A stretch of 64,000 bases of DNA from Saprospiraceae bacterium (lineage in GTDB: Bacteria; Bacteroidota; Bacteroidia; Chitinophagales; Saprospiraceae), in NCBI GenBank assembly GCA_020628095.1, contig JAHDFP010000001.1, positions 310,001 to 374,000 of the forward strand. The letters are read 5' to 3'. Below the pieces are notes generated by a model, which was not told where the DNA came from, ran no database searches, and was given only the letters and a program-made list of their open reading frames with translations. The number at the start of each line of letters is the position of its first letter. Positions within the stretch are counted from its first letter, which is position 1. Shown one piece after another: positions 33,840-43,544 of the stretch. A program made the position numbers and the translations under genes.

Positions 33840-34280
33840 ATGCACAACGACTCCGTGGTGATCGAACACGACTACAACACACCCATCTCTCTTGTATGGC
33901 GAGCCATTACAGAAAAAGACTTCATGGAAAAATGGTTTTTTGATATAGCGGAATTTGAGTTGATAGAAGGATATAAGTTTCGGTTTGAAGGAGGTGAAGA
34001 AAAGAAGCGTTATGTTCATCTGTGTGAGATCGTGGAGATCGTCGATCAGAAGAAGTTGAGATACTCATGGGCGTACGAAGGTCATGAGGGACTATCCTAT
34101 GTTACTTTTGATTTGATAGAGATTGATACTGGGACTAAAGTAAAGCTGACGCAAGAGGGTGTGACATCTTTTAATAATCCTGATCTGACTAGGGAGAAAT
34201 TTATGGAGGGCTGGACTTACCTTATTCAGACTTCGCTGAAAGAATTCTTACAGGAGGGTAAAGCATTGAGATATTGGTAA
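33840..34280 (+). CDS. SRPBCC/AHSA1-type domain protein
   Basis: A 146-residue single-domain protein of the START-like (SRPBCC) fold. Features are IEHDYNTPISLVWRAITEKD at the N-terminus, WFFDIAEFELIEGYKFRFEG, and the C-terminal block GWTYLIQTSLKEFLQEGK. Family members bind small hydrophobic ligands or act as co-chaperones; which applies here is not known. It is followed closely by a GNAT gene. Confidence 0.9.
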   Translation: MHNDSVVIEHDYNTPISLVWRAITEKDFMEKWFFDIAEFELIEGYKFRFEGGEEKKRYVHLCEIVEIVDQKKLRYSWAYEGHEGLSYVTFDLIEIDTGTKVKLTQEGVTSFNNPDLTREKFMEGWTYLIQTSLKEFLQEGKALRYW

Positions 34281-34291
34281 TTTTATCTCCA

Positions 34292-34882
34292 ATGCAAAAC
34301 TTTATAACTCTCGAAAACGACATTGCCCTGCTGAAACCCTTGTCTATGGATCATGCCAGTGATCTACTGAAAATAACTATAGACAAAGCTGAACTATTAA
34401 AATACTCGCCATCAGAAAATCACACGGAGGAGAAACTTCACAATTATATTTCTACGGCACTTGATCAAAAATCTCGGGGATCAAGATTCCCATACACCAT
34501 TATTGACAAAAGAGATAGTACAATCGCTGGAAGCACTTCTTACATGAGCATATCATTACGACACGAGAGGATGGAGATCGGCTCGACATGGCTAGGCTAT
34601 CCCTATCAAGGCACTGGCCTTAATACCCATGTGAAATATCTTATGCTTAGTCATGCGTTCGAGGTGATGGGCATCCAAAGAATTGAGTTCAAAGCAGATG
34701 CGCTCAATATACAATCGCGGAAAGCCATGGAAAAAATAGGCGCACAATACGAAGGCATCCTCCGAAGCCATACAATCTTATCGGATGGACGTAGAAGAGA
34801 TACCGTATACTACAGCATACTCGCCTCAGAGTGGTCCGATGTCAAAAAGAACCTAATCAACAAAATCAATCAGCCGTCCTGA
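34292..34882 (+). CDS. GNAT-family N-acetyltransferase
   Basis: The ATG at 34292 is favoured over the TTG at 34274, which overlaps the upstream gene. The 196-residue protein has the RimJ/RimL layout: beta start LENDIALLKPLSMDHASDLL, acetyl-CoA loop YPYQGTGLNTHVKYLMLSHA, and DALNIQSRKAMEKIGAQYEG. The acceptor is unknown. Its last 17 bp overlap the convergent TPR-like lipoprotein gene. Confidence 0.9.
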   Translation: MQNFITLENDIALLKPLSMDHASDLLKITIDKAELLKYSPSENHTEEKLHNYISTALDQKSRGSRFPYTIIDKRDSTIAGSTSYMSISLRHERMEIGSTWLGYPYQGTGLNTHVKYLMLSHAFEVMGIQRIEFKADALNIQSRKAMEKIGAQYEGILRSHTILSDGRRRDTVYYSILASEWSDVKKNLINKINQPS

Positions 34883-36290
34883 TCGTCGTTGTCCGATTGA
34901 TCCAGCAACCTACTTTGAAAGAATCTCCTGCTTTTAGCTGACGTAGGAATACATCTTCTTTGGTCGGCATATATTTCTTATAGGTTCTTATCAGTTCCGT
35001 GGCCTTGTCTCTGACTATAGGATCAGATTTGGCCTTTTCCCACATATCTATAGCTGGCCAAGTCACGATCTGACTATCCCACCCCGTTCCTGGACCACAC
35101 AGTGGACCAGAAGAAGCATAGAGATTGCCTACTAATAGATATGGCTCTCCTGATGATGGATTGTACTCCGCAGATTTCATTGCAAAAGTCCGAGCCTTAG
35201 GATAATTTTTGATATCCCTATAATATATCTTGGCAATAAGGAGATTGTATTTAGCTTTCTTAGCCACATCATCCGTCGATGCTACAAAGTTCTCGAACAA
35301 CTGCACAGACTCTGGATAACGCCCTTCTTCATAAGCATTGAAAGCTTGGCGCAGTGGTCCTGGTGGCGGTGGCGGTGTATAACACTTTTCACCTTTGATC
35401 TTTTTCACTTGAGCTACACTCTCCCCTGCCGCATCGCAGTCACCCCATAATAATCTACTTAATACTGTATTGATAATTTCGCAGTCGTCTGGATTCTCTT
35501 CTAGCAGCTTGAGATATTTCTTTTCGTAGTAAGCGCAATCATACAAGCCCTTGATACCCTCTAGGTTTTCTAGTCTCGCTGGCGCATAATTATTGATTAT
35601 TTCCCAAGCCTCTTCATTCTTTCCTGAGCTAGTCCCATAATCCAACGCATTCCATAAAATATTGGCGTAGGTGCGTCCTTCATCCACGGATACCTCCTTA
35701 TTGATAATCTTATCCGTGAGTAATTTAGTGAATGGATTGATGACGAAATAGTCTGTCTTTTCCTTCTTGGCATCTAACACATTCTTGAATAACTCGTAGG
35801 TTTTTTCTGGACTTGATTGGTCTTGATAATAATAGTAATAATCAAAAGCCTTCCGCCCATCGATGTAATCTTTTTCTCCATAGCACTCGACCCTCTTATC
35901 ATATATTTGCATAACGGTATCCACGTATGCTGCCTTGAGTTTTGCGTCATCGGTATTCTGATAGAGGTCCTTATATATGGCTATCCCATCCTCAAACTGG
36001 TATTTAATCGATCCATTAGCCGCTGGTGCTGTATAGTATGCCGTTTTCCATAGTGGCAATGCCTCGCTATACTTTTTCTGTTTTATCAGGTCTTTATATA
36101 ATACATAGGCTGTCTCCGCCTTATCTCTTTGACTATAACTTAGCTCATCCAGAGTAGTACAAGGGTTGGTATCCTCTTTTTCTTCTACGACCACTTCTTT
36201 GGGTTCTTCGGCTATTGTCTCAGTGACCTTAGGTGTACAAGCGATTACGAGTACAGATAAGAGCGAGAAGGAAATTAACTTATTATACAT
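34866..36290 (-). CDS. TPR-like lipoprotein, paralogue of the gene at 37622-39043
   Basis: A 474-residue protein with a lipobox (SVLVIACTPK, Cys18) followed by a Glu-rich spacer, then repeated helical pairs of TPR type (ALPLWKTAYYTAPAANGSIK, YNLLIAKIYYRDIKNYPKAR). It ends GCWINRTTTI, matching GCWIGETVTI of the paralogue 1.3 kb away across pfkA. It probably faces the periplasm as a protein-interaction scaffold. The role is unknown; related proteins are common in Bacteroidota envelopes. Confidence 0.78.
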   Translation of the reverse strand: MYNKLISFSLLSVLVIACTPKVTETIAEEPKEVVVEEKEDTNPCTTLDELSYSQRDKAETAYVLYKDLIKQKKYSEALPLWKTAYYTAPAANGSIKYQFEDGIAIYKDLYQNTDDAKLKAAYVDTVMQIYDKRVECYGEKDYIDGRKAFDYYYYYQDQSSPEKTYELFKNVLDAKKEKTDYFVINPFTKLLTDKIINKEVSVDEGRTYANILWNALDYGTSSGKNEEAWEIINNYAPARLENLEGIKGLYDCAYYEKKYLKLLEENPDDCEIINTVLSRLLWGDCDAAGESVAQVKKIKGEKCYTPPPPPGPLRQAFNAYEEGRYPESVQLFENFVASTDDVAKKAKYNLLIAKIYYRDIKNYPKARTFAMKSAEYNPSSGEPYLLVGNLYASSGPLCGPGTGWDSQIVTWPAIDMWEKAKSDPIVRDKATELIRTYKKYMPTKEDVFLRQLKAGDSFKVGCWINRTTTIRTAD

Positions 36291-36382
36291 AGAAAGTGTA
36301 TTTCTTATTTAGATTTCAAAAATAAGAATTGAGGTCTTAATTAATTCTTATTTTTTGCTCAAAGGAGATGATATATTAGAGC

Positions 36383-37474
36383 ATGAAAAAGAAAAAAATT
36401 CTCGTGCTCACAGGAGGAGGTGATTGTCCTGGTCTCAATGCCGTAATCCGCGCCATCGTCAAATCAGCCAATAAGGATGGACAATATGAAGTCTATGGAT
36501 CAATAGAGGCCTTTAACGGAATGCTGTCTTCGCCATTTGACATTGTCAAACTGACTAATAGCAAAGTGAGTGGAATCCACGTAAAAGGAGGCACAATAAT
36601 AAAAACAACTAACAAGGGAAACCCCTTTTCTTACAACACAACAGATAAAAAAGGAAATGTCAAAACCAAAGATCTAAGCGGTCAACTTATCCGAAATATT
36701 AAAAAAGAAAAATTTGAAGCGGTTATAAACATTGGAGGAGACGGCTCACAAAGAATCTCCCAACAACTCTACGAGAAAGGACTCAATATCATCGGTGTTC
36801 CCAAAACAATAGATAACGACCTGTCCTCTACGGATATCACTTTTGGGTTTAGTACGGCGGTACAAATATCAACTGATTCTTTTGACAAACTGGTAACCAC
36901 TGCAGAAAGTCATAATCGCGTGATGATTATGGAAGTCATGGGAAGGGATGCAGGATGGATTGCTTTACACACGGCTATAGCAGGCGGAGCAGAAATATGC
37001 CTCATCCCAGAAATACCATTTAATATCCAGTCAATCAAAAAGACAATAGAGAAAAGATATACTAAAGGCAGGGGCTTTGTCAACATCGTCATAGCAGAAG
37101 GAGCGAAGATAGATAACACCGTAATAGGAAAACAAGAAAAAGGAGATAGCAATATCAAGTTAGGAGGAATCGGCAATGTCCTCAGAAAGAAACTTGAGCA
37201 AGCTGGAGTTAAACCCGATATTCGAGTATCTGTCTTGGGACATATACAAAGGGGCGGGTCACCTGTGGCACGAGACCGGATTCTGGCGACTGCTTTCGGT
37301 GTAAAGGCGTTTGATCTGGTCAAAAAACAGAAATATGGTCAGATGGTATCCTTTACCAATAATAAAGTGACTCACACCAGTCTCAAAAAAGCCATCAGCT
37401 CCTATAATCAAGTCCATTCTAAGCACTATCTGATTAATACAGCGAGGTCTATTGGGATAAGTTTTGGAGAATAA
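36383..37474 (+). CDS. pfkA: 6-phosphofructokinase, group III type
   Basis: Phosphorylates fructose 6-phosphate in glycolysis. Motifs: GGGDCPGLNAVIRAIV at the N-terminus, NIGGDGSQ, PKTIDNDL with catalytic Asp, and MEVMGRDAGWIAL. The donor-specifying pair is Gly (GGDG) and Lys (PKTIDND). In the family, Asp plus Lys marks pyrophosphate use and Gly plus Gly ordinary ATP use. The Gly plus Lys combination belongs mostly to ATP-using group III enzymes. It is flanked by two minus-strand TPR paralogues. Confidence 0.93.
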   Translation: MKKKKILVLTGGGDCPGLNAVIRAIVKSANKDGQYEVYGSIEAFNGMLSSPFDIVKLTNSKVSGIHVKGGTIIKTTNKGNPFSYNTTDKKGNVKTKDLSGQLIRNIKKEKFEAVINIGGDGSQRISQQLYEKGLNIIGVPKTIDNDLSSTDITFGFSTAVQISTDSFDKLVTTAESHNRVMIMEVMGRDAGWIALHTAIAGGAEICLIPEIPFNIQSIKKTIEKRYTKGRGFVNIVIAEGAKIDNTVIGKQEKGDSNIKLGGIGNVLRKKLEQAGVKPDIRVSVLGHIQRGGSPVARDRILATAFGVKAFDLVKKQKYGQMVSFTNNKVTHTSLKKAISSYNQVHSKHYLINTARSIGISFGE

Positions 37475-37562
37475 TAAAAACTCTTAATAGTAAAATATAT
37501 CTAATTATTTTGATATATCTGAATCAGACCTGCCAAAGGATAGCGCATTATTTTGTAAATAA

Positions 37563-37597
37563 AAAATGGGCAGTAATAAATTATTACCGCCCATTTT
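37563..37597. terminator. Bidirectional terminator between pfkA and a TPR gene
   Basis: AAAATGGGC (37563-37571) pairs with GCCCATTTT (37589-37597), extended inward by a further six pairs after one mismatch. A-rich and T-rich flanks on either side make it usable on both strands. Confidence 0.8.
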
Positions 37598-37621
37598 CTT
37601 TCTAAGAAAAATATTAATCTA

Positions 37622-39043
37622 CTAGTTATATCTTATAGTTACTGTCTCACCTATCCAGCAACCGACTTTTGTCTTATCTCCTTTCTTAAATCCTTGCATA
37701 AATCCATCTTCCTGACTCGGCATAGAGCCTGCATATTTTCCGACTTTCTTAGAAGCCTCTTCTGCCACTTCAGGGTCAATAGACTTAGCATAGTTATACT
37801 TATCAATAGCCGCAAGTATAGCTAGTCTCTGATTCCATGCGTCACCACAGTTACGTGCTGATGTTGCATACATATCCCCAATAAGCATAAATGGTCTTCC
37901 CCAGTTAGGTCTTAACTTAGCCGCTTCTCTGGCTGTCGTTCTTGCATCTCCATACTTTTTCAATTTTCTAAATTGAATCGAAGCCTTTGAGAACATATAT
38001 CCTGCTTTTTTACTTGGATCTGTCTCTGCATTGATGGCATCATTATATTTATTGATTGCCCCATTGAAATCACCACTATCATACATCTTCTTAGCTAATA
38101 TGGCTGGATTATTTGCTTCGAATTCCGCTTTCATTTTGGCATTCTCCTTTGCCGCATAAGTCTTCCACTTTCCTTCTAGCTCTTGCAAGAAGGCATCAGA
38201 AGGATCACAATTTCTTTTCTTCAGTAATCCGATGATGTTCTTAAGCTGATCCATATCATCGGGATTATCATTGTACATCTTTTCATAAGTCGGCTTGAAA
38301 TAATCGCAATCAAAAATCTCAGTTTCGATAGCACCAAATTTTGCCTTCGCAGACTTCCACGCTTGATCATAATAAGCGCCTAACTTGCTATTGTTTTCAA
38401 GGTTATAGTTAGCAATATCCTCCATTTTTTGGAAGTAACCCAAAACCTGTTCTTTAGTTAGTTTCTCTTTCTCATATTGATAGACGACCATCGCGGATAC
38501 GGGGTCAAAGAAAGTATACTCTATATCATTACCTGCCTTCTCCAATGCTTTGTCATAGGTCTCTAAGTTTTTGCTATACGGCTCATTAAGGCTATAAAAC
38601 ATATCAAACGCCTGTCTAGATAAGACATAACCTATTTTCTTCTCATAGCAAGCATCATCGTCACCGCACTTAGTCGGTTTGATTGCTCTTGTTTTGTAGG
38701 CCTCTACAGCATCTCCATAGAGCTTATGTATCATCGTCTTATACTCTTCTTTCTTAGCCGCATCGGACTCGTTCTTGAATTTGTGGACGTATATCTTAGC
38801 ACCATCGATCCAGTGATAATCTCTTTTACCATCTGCAGCGGGAGCTAATTCGTAGGCCTTTTTCCAGTTAGCATATGCGACATCCCAATCATCCACTTTG
38901 AGTGCTTGACGATATATACTATGTGCGTCACTCGCCTCAGTCTCCGATGCCTGGCCAACCCAAGATGCAAACTGCGCATCAATGGTACTTACGCATAGCA
39001 CGGCGCACATTGCGGCGAACATAATTTTTTTGATATTTCTCAT
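37622..39043 (-). CDS. Exported TPR-like protein, paralogue of 34866-36290
   Basis: A 473-residue exported protein with a signal peptide (MRNIKKIMFAAMCAVLCVST, cleavage near AQF). It has repeated helical pairs throughout (DVAYANWKKAYELAPAADGK, DFNGAINKYNDAINAETDPS) and the same C-terminal GCWIGETVTI end as the lipoprotein paralogue, suggesting both bind a similar partner. It precedes no obvious enzyme; the upstream neighbour on this strand is an outer-membrane protein, 18 bp away, so they are likely co-expressed. Function unknown. Confidence 0.78.
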   Translation of the reverse strand: MRNIKKIMFAAMCAVLCVSTIDAQFASWVGQASETEASDAHSIYRQALKVDDWDVAYANWKKAYELAPAADGKRDYHWIDGAKIYVHKFKNESDAAKKEEYKTMIHKLYGDAVEAYKTRAIKPTKCGDDDACYEKKIGYVLSRQAFDMFYSLNEPYSKNLETYDKALEKAGNDIEYTFFDPVSAMVVYQYEKEKLTKEQVLGYFQKMEDIANYNLENNSKLGAYYDQAWKSAKAKFGAIETEIFDCDYFKPTYEKMYNDNPDDMDQLKNIIGLLKKRNCDPSDAFLQELEGKWKTYAAKENAKMKAEFEANNPAILAKKMYDSGDFNGAINKYNDAINAETDPSKKAGYMFSKASIQFRKLKKYGDARTTAREAAKLRPNWGRPFMLIGDMYATSARNCGDAWNQRLAILAAIDKYNYAKSIDPEVAEEASKKVGKYAGSMPSQEDGFMQGFKKGDKTKVGCWIGETVTIRYN

Positions 39044-39061
39044 CTGTTTCAGATTTAATTC

Positions 39062-40399
39062 TTAATTATATTTTCTTTTGATAAACCATTCGTCATCATT
39101 GAAAGTAAAGCTAAATGATATACGCATATAACGCTCTTCTATAGCCGTACCCTGTCCTCTCAAACCTAAGGATAATCCAAGATTGGCATGTGATATTTTT
39201 CTTTGATAAAAGAAAGGAAATCCAAAACCAAAATTGAGCCCCACATCTCTTACTGTTTCTCCCATATTCTCAGGCAACACCTCATTAGGTACTGTCTCAT
39301 AGTGGAATCCAAATCTATAATAGACTCTGGAGAAGTAACTCGTCACCGACTTATAGTTAGGACGATAAAATCCTCCAAATGATAACTTAGTTGTGTTATT
39401 TAATGGATTATTAACAAAATCACTACTAAAATCAGACCATGATGTTGCGACATAATTGACTCCTAAAGCAAATTTTTCGCCGTGATAATAAGTCGCTCCT
39501 ACCCCCAGCTCAGACGGCAACTTACCTTGCGAAACAACATCATTATTGACAGTAAGTGTATCTAAGATCGGTCCTGCTGACCCTGATTGGCTAACTCCAA
39601 ACTCTCTGGAGGATAATGAAGTATTAAAATTAGTTCTGGAATTATAATATAATCCTAATGACAAGGTCTTCAGCAATGTTGCTTTCTTCTCTTCGTAATC
39701 TGCTCTATTAAAATAGTGATTATAGATAAGTCCGACATTGTACAAAAATCCTGATATCTCAATATTCTCTTCTCCAATCGTCTGAAAGCTCGAAGGTCTA
39801 TCTATAAATCTCAGGCTTCTTACATTCTGTATCTTTCCGAATAAATAGCCCAGATTGATTCCGAAGGATAAGTTTTTATACTTAACACCATTACTCCATA
39901 AAACTTGATAAGAACCGCCATTACCAGAAAAATTCCTGTTAAAAGCACCAAGATTATCTGTAGAATCTTGAGTAGCAATATTATAACCAACATTACTATA
40001 AGGCATAAGCGTAAATGCCGTAGCAACGGTGACATCTCTCTCTTTCCTATCAAGAATGTCGTTTAATTTATTTTGTAACGGAACAGCGAGGGACATATAG
40101 GACAGATTACCATTCCATACATTTTGGTATATCTCATCTGATCTATCTTTAAGTCCTGATAATTCTCCAAATACGCCTATATCAAAGGTCGTGGCGCTCA
40201 GATGTCCCAGCGATGCTGGATTGACAACATTAATTTGATAAGGAGAAATGTAAGATGCGCCTAGACCACCCATAAACTGCGAATAATAAAAATTCCTGTC
40301 TCCTACATCTCCTATTCCAAATCTGGAATAAGGCGAATTTTGCTTGGGTTGCGCTGTAGCGATTATTGTTGTCAGTAGTAGTAAAGAACAAAGAATCAT
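39062..40399 (-). CDS. Outer-membrane beta-barrel protein of Bacteroidota type
   Basis: The frame is open to 40453, overlapping coaX by 4 bp. I prefer the ATG at 40399, which begins a good signal peptide (MILCSLLLLTTIIATAQ). The conserved opening QNSPYSRFGIGDVGDRNFYY, then GGLGASYISPYQINVVNPAS, is typical of a family of FadL-like barrels in this phylum. The C-terminus ends in alternating aromatic residues (MRISFSFTFNDDEWFIKRKY). The alternative 40453 start is 4-bp coupled to coaX and cannot be excluded. Transported substrate unknown. Confidence 0.82.
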   Translation of the reverse strand: MILCSLLLLTTIIATAQPKQNSPYSRFGIGDVGDRNFYYSQFMGGLGASYISPYQINVVNPASLGHLSATTFDIGVFGELSGLKDRSDEIYQNVWNGNLSYMSLAVPLQNKLNDILDRKERDVTVATAFTLMPYSNVGYNIATQDSTDNLGAFNRNFSGNGGSYQVLWSNGVKYKNLSFGINLGYLFGKIQNVRSLRFIDRPSSFQTIGEENIEISGFLYNVGLIYNHYFNRADYEEKKATLLKTLSLGLYYNSRTNFNTSLSSREFGVSQSGSAGPILDTLTVNNDVVSQGKLPSELGVGATYYHGEKFALGVNYVATSWSDFSSDFVNNPLNNTTKLSFGGFYRPNYKSVTSYFSRVYYRFGFHYETVPNEVLPENMGETVRDVGLNFGFGFPFFYQRKISHANLGLSLGLRGQGTAIEERYMRISFSFTFNDDEWFIKRKYN

Positions 40400-40449
40400 T
40401 CTATAGACCACACTCTGCGATGGCAGCTTGGAAGATGGTTGGGCGTAAG

Positions 40450-41187
40450 TCAATTATTATGTTTTTGTTCCCTGTTTAATTTCAGAATTTCATTTAGTCC
40501 ACTGAGGACCAGATTTGGATCGACAAATATCTTAGATTCTAACAAATCCCCAAAATATTGAGCATCTCCGCCGGTTAAAATGACCTTAATTTGTCCCATA
40601 TCTTTAGTTAAAGATTTGATAAAATGCTCTATTTCACCCCTTATTCCTAAAATCGCTCCATTTTGGATGGCTTCCTTCGTACTTTTTCCTAACTCGTCGC
40701 TATTCACTCTCCTTTTTACTAATGGAAGGCTCGATGTAAAATGGTGCATCGCCTTCAGTCTCAGTTCTATACCGGGAGATATATTTCCTCCGTGATAATT
40801 ACCTCTTTTATCAACGAAATCTAAGGTCATACAAGTGCCTATATCCACGACCAATATGTTCTTTTTTGGAAAACGCGACACGGCACCAACCACAGCGGCC
40901 AACCGATCCAAGCCCAAGGTCTTAGGTGTCTTGTAAAGAATCTTTACAGGCACTTTGGACTTATGACTCAGTATATGTAGATGATAATTATCCTTTAAAT
41001 GTTGTATAAAGTATGGATTTTTCTGTCTAACTGTAGAGACAATGCCTTCCGTAAAAGGATAACGCCTTCTGAGTTCTTTCAGATCCTTGACCAAGAATTT
41101 TTTGACACGAGAGAAATACTGCAACTCGTCATTTTCATATATAGATATTTTGATAAAAGAGTTACCGATGTCGACGATGAGTTGCAT
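40450..41187 (-). CDS. coaX: Type III pantothenate kinase
   Basis: Catalyses the first step of coenzyme A synthesis. Motifs: MQLIVDIGNSFIKISIYE (phosphate loop), GLDRLAAVVGA and VVDIGTCMTLDFVD, and GGNISPGIELRLKAMHHFTS. At 245 residues it is complete. It is 18 bp after purH and overlaps the open frame of the barrel protein by 4 bp, so purH, coaX and the barrel are likely one transcript. Confidence 0.94.
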   Translation of the reverse strand: MQLIVDIGNSFIKISIYENDELQYFSRVKKFLVKDLKELRRRYPFTEGIVSTVRQKNPYFIQHLKDNYHLHILSHKSKVPVKILYKTPKTLGLDRLAAVVGAVSRFPKKNILVVDIGTCMTLDFVDKRGNYHGGNISPGIELRLKAMHHFTSSLPLVKRRVNSDELGKSTKEAIQNGAILGIRGEIEHFIKSLTKDMGQIKVILTGGDAQYFGDLLESKIFVDPNLVLSGLNEILKLNREQKHNN

Positions 41188-41205
41188 TAAGACCTTATTA
41201 TTTTA

Positions 41206-42735
41206 TTAGTGCCTGAAATGTCTTACACCTGAGAAGACCATAGCTATATTATTCTCATTACAATAATCAATACTAAGTTGATCCTTAATAGATCCCCCTG
41301 GTTGTACGACAGAAGTGATTCCAGCCTGATGAGCTAACTCGACGCAATCAGGAAATGGGAAAAAGGCATCTGAGGCCATAGCTGCTCCTTTCAGATCAAA
41401 ACCCATGCGACCCGCTTTATCTATGGCTTGCTTGCAGGCATCTACTCGCGAGGTTTGACCGCAACCCATCCCAAGTAGTTGTTTGTTCTTTGCTAAAACT
41501 ATCGTATTAGATTTAAGGTGTTTGGCTAATTTGCTAGCAAATATTAGATCAACGAGCTGCTCAGAGCTAGGTTCTATCGTAGTGACTGTACTAAAATCAT
41601 CTCGAGATTCGATACTAAGATCTGTATCCTGCTCTATGACTCCGTTGAGTATCGTTTTATGACTTTTAGCAGAGCGGTGATAATTGTTCAGCTTAAGAAG
41701 AATACGCTTTTTCTTTATTGAAAATATATCGATGGCCTTTGGGCTAAAAGCCGGTGCTATCAATACTTCGAAAAACAAGGATTTTATTTCTTCGGCTGTC
41801 TCTTGATCTATTTCTGTATTGCTGATAAGAATACCGCCAAAAGCTGACACAGGATCACCTGCCAAAGCCGCTTTCCAAGCAGCCAGAACATTATCTCTTG
41901 TAGCCAGTCCGCAGGGATTAGTATGCTTGAGTACGGCGAACGTGGGCTTCTCATGTTCGAACTCAGCCATCAATCCTATGGCCGCATCAATATCTACAAG
42001 ATTATTAAAAGACAAATCCTTACCGCCGAGCTTAGAAAACATGGCTTCCATATTGCCATAGTATATACCTTGCTGATGCGGATTTTCTCCATATCGAAGA
42101 ATCTGAGATTGACCGATACTCACCTTCAGATTATTACCCGCTATATTTTCTTTATTGAAGTAATTAAATATTGCACTATCGTAATGCGAGGAGACCTGAA
42201 AAGCATGAGCAGCCATTTTTTGTCTGTCCATCAGGGTTGTTTCTCCACTTTGCTCGTTCAGTACTTTTTCGAGAAAACCATATTCGTTTTTAGATGGAAT
42301 AATGAGAACGTCCTTATAGTTCTTTGCAGCAGCTCTGATCAATGCAATACCTCCAATGTCGATTTTTTCTATGATCGCATTTTCATCATCCGTGCTTGCC
42401 ACAGTATCCTCAAACGGATATAGATCCACCACTACCAAATCGATCTCAGGTATATCATATTGCGCCAACTGGGCTTGATGTTCTTCCTCTCTACGTGCCA
42501 ATATCCCGCCAAACACTTTCGGATGTAAAGTTTTGACGCGTCCGTCTAGTATGCTCGGATAACTCGTGATGTCTTCGACAGCTATCGGACTAAGGCCATG
42601 TGCTTCCAGATGGGAAAATGTACCTCCTGTAGAATAGACTTTTATATCCTGAGATATAAGATGTTCCATTATGTTTTCTAATCCCGACTTATCATAGACC
42701 GAGATGAGTGCTGATTTGATCTTCCTTTGAGACAT
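41206..42735 (-). CDS. purH: Bifunctional AICAR transformylase / IMP cyclohydrolase
   Basis: Performs the last two steps of purine synthesis to IMP. The 509 residues hold both domains: the MGS-like cyclohydrolase (SALISVYDKSGLENIMEHLI, DGRVKTLHPKVFGGILARR) and the transformylase (LRYGENPHQQGIYYG, KHTNPCGLAT, and the terminal SDAFFPFPDCVELAHQAGIT). Length and motifs are standard. Confidence 0.97.
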   Translation of the reverse strand: MSQRKIKSALISVYDKSGLENIMEHLISQDIKVYSTGGTFSHLEAHGLSPIAVEDITSYPSILDGRVKTLHPKVFGGILARREEEHQAQLAQYDIPEIDLVVVDLYPFEDTVASTDDENAIIEKIDIGGIALIRAAAKNYKDVLIIPSKNEYGFLEKVLNEQSGETTLMDRQKMAAHAFQVSSHYDSAIFNYFNKENIAGNNLKVSIGQSQILRYGENPHQQGIYYGNMEAMFSKLGGKDLSFNNLVDIDAAIGLMAEFEHEKPTFAVLKHTNPCGLATRDNVLAAWKAALAGDPVSAFGGILISNTEIDQETAEEIKSLFFEVLIAPAFSPKAIDIFSIKKKRILLKLNNYHRSAKSHKTILNGVIEQDTDLSIESRDDFSTVTTIEPSSEQLVDLIFASKLAKHLKSNTIVLAKNKQLLGMGCGQTSRVDACKQAIDKAGRMGFDLKGAAMASDAFFPFPDCVELAHQAGITSVVQPGGSIKDQLSIDYCNENNIAMVFSGVRHFRH

Positions 42736-42793
42736 GAGGATTGCTGGTATATTGACTTATAAAGCGACAAATGTAAATAAATGCAAAATATTC

Positions 42794-43387
42794 TTATCGC
42801 TTAGTAAAGTCCAATATGTTTCCCATGTTAAAACATATACGACATCGTGGTTCGTATTTATCTTTTTCTCCCAATACCACGGTTTCCTTTTCGTCCGATA
42901 ATCGGTAAGAGTGTGTCGCCAGACTACCACAGTGGGGGCAGATTGCATGGACCTTAGTAATATACTCTGAGACAGCCAATAATCCAGGGATGGGACCAAA
43001 GGGCTGCCCTCTGAAGTCCATATCTAACCCAGCAACGATAACTCTAATACCATTGACCGCAAGTTTCTGGCTTACTTCGATAATACCTTGATCAAAAAAC
43101 TGGGCCTCATCGAATCCCACAACATTGATCTGTCCATCCATATAATTATATACTTCTATTGCCTCTGAGATAGGTGTAGAAGACAGTTCGTTGGCATCAT
43201 GAGAGATAACCTTGGACTCATCATATCTCGTATCCTTAGCTGGTTTGAATATGCAGACATTTTGATTAGCGATTTGTGCTCTTTTGAGTCGTCGGATAAG
43301 TTCTTCTGTCTTACCTGAGAACATAGAGCCACATATTACTTCTATCCATCCATTACGCTGTGCACCGGAATTAGGCTCTAAAAACAT
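42794..43387 (-). CDS. tdk: Thymidine kinase
   Basis: Phosphorylates thymidine in nucleotide salvage. P-loop [18 protein letters not shown], the DEAQFF catalytic segment with Glu, and four zinc cysteines (CPHCG, CRIC) identify the type II (tetrameric) enzyme. At 197 residues the length is normal. It is transcribed in the same direction as purH, 58 bp upstream of it. Confidence 0.95.
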   Translation of the reverse strand: MFLEPNSGAQRNGWIEVICGSMFSGKTEELIRRLKRAQIANQNVCIFKPAKDTRYDESKVISHDANELSSTPISEAIEVYNYMDGQINVVGFDEAQFFDQGIIEVSQKLAVNGIRVIVAGLDMDFRGQPFGPIPGLLAVSEYITKVHAICPHCGSLATHSYRLSDEKETVVLGEKDKYEPRCRICFNMGNILDFTKR

Positions 43388-43544
43388 ATTTTCTCTTTAT
43401 AAAAAGACAATGATCTCAAAATTTTCTGGCAATCTAATGAATATTTAGGTGCTAAAAATTGTTATGTAACATATCGAAAAGAAAAAAGGTTTGGTTTTTG
43501 ATGTATTACGATTTTATGTAATATGTTTTATATAAATAATTTGA

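Noticed and set aside
36383-37474. Pyrophosphate-dependent phosphofructokinase
   Set aside because: The enzyme has Lys in PKTIDND but Gly rather than Asp in GGDG, so pyrophosphate use is unlikely on known residue rules, although not disproved.
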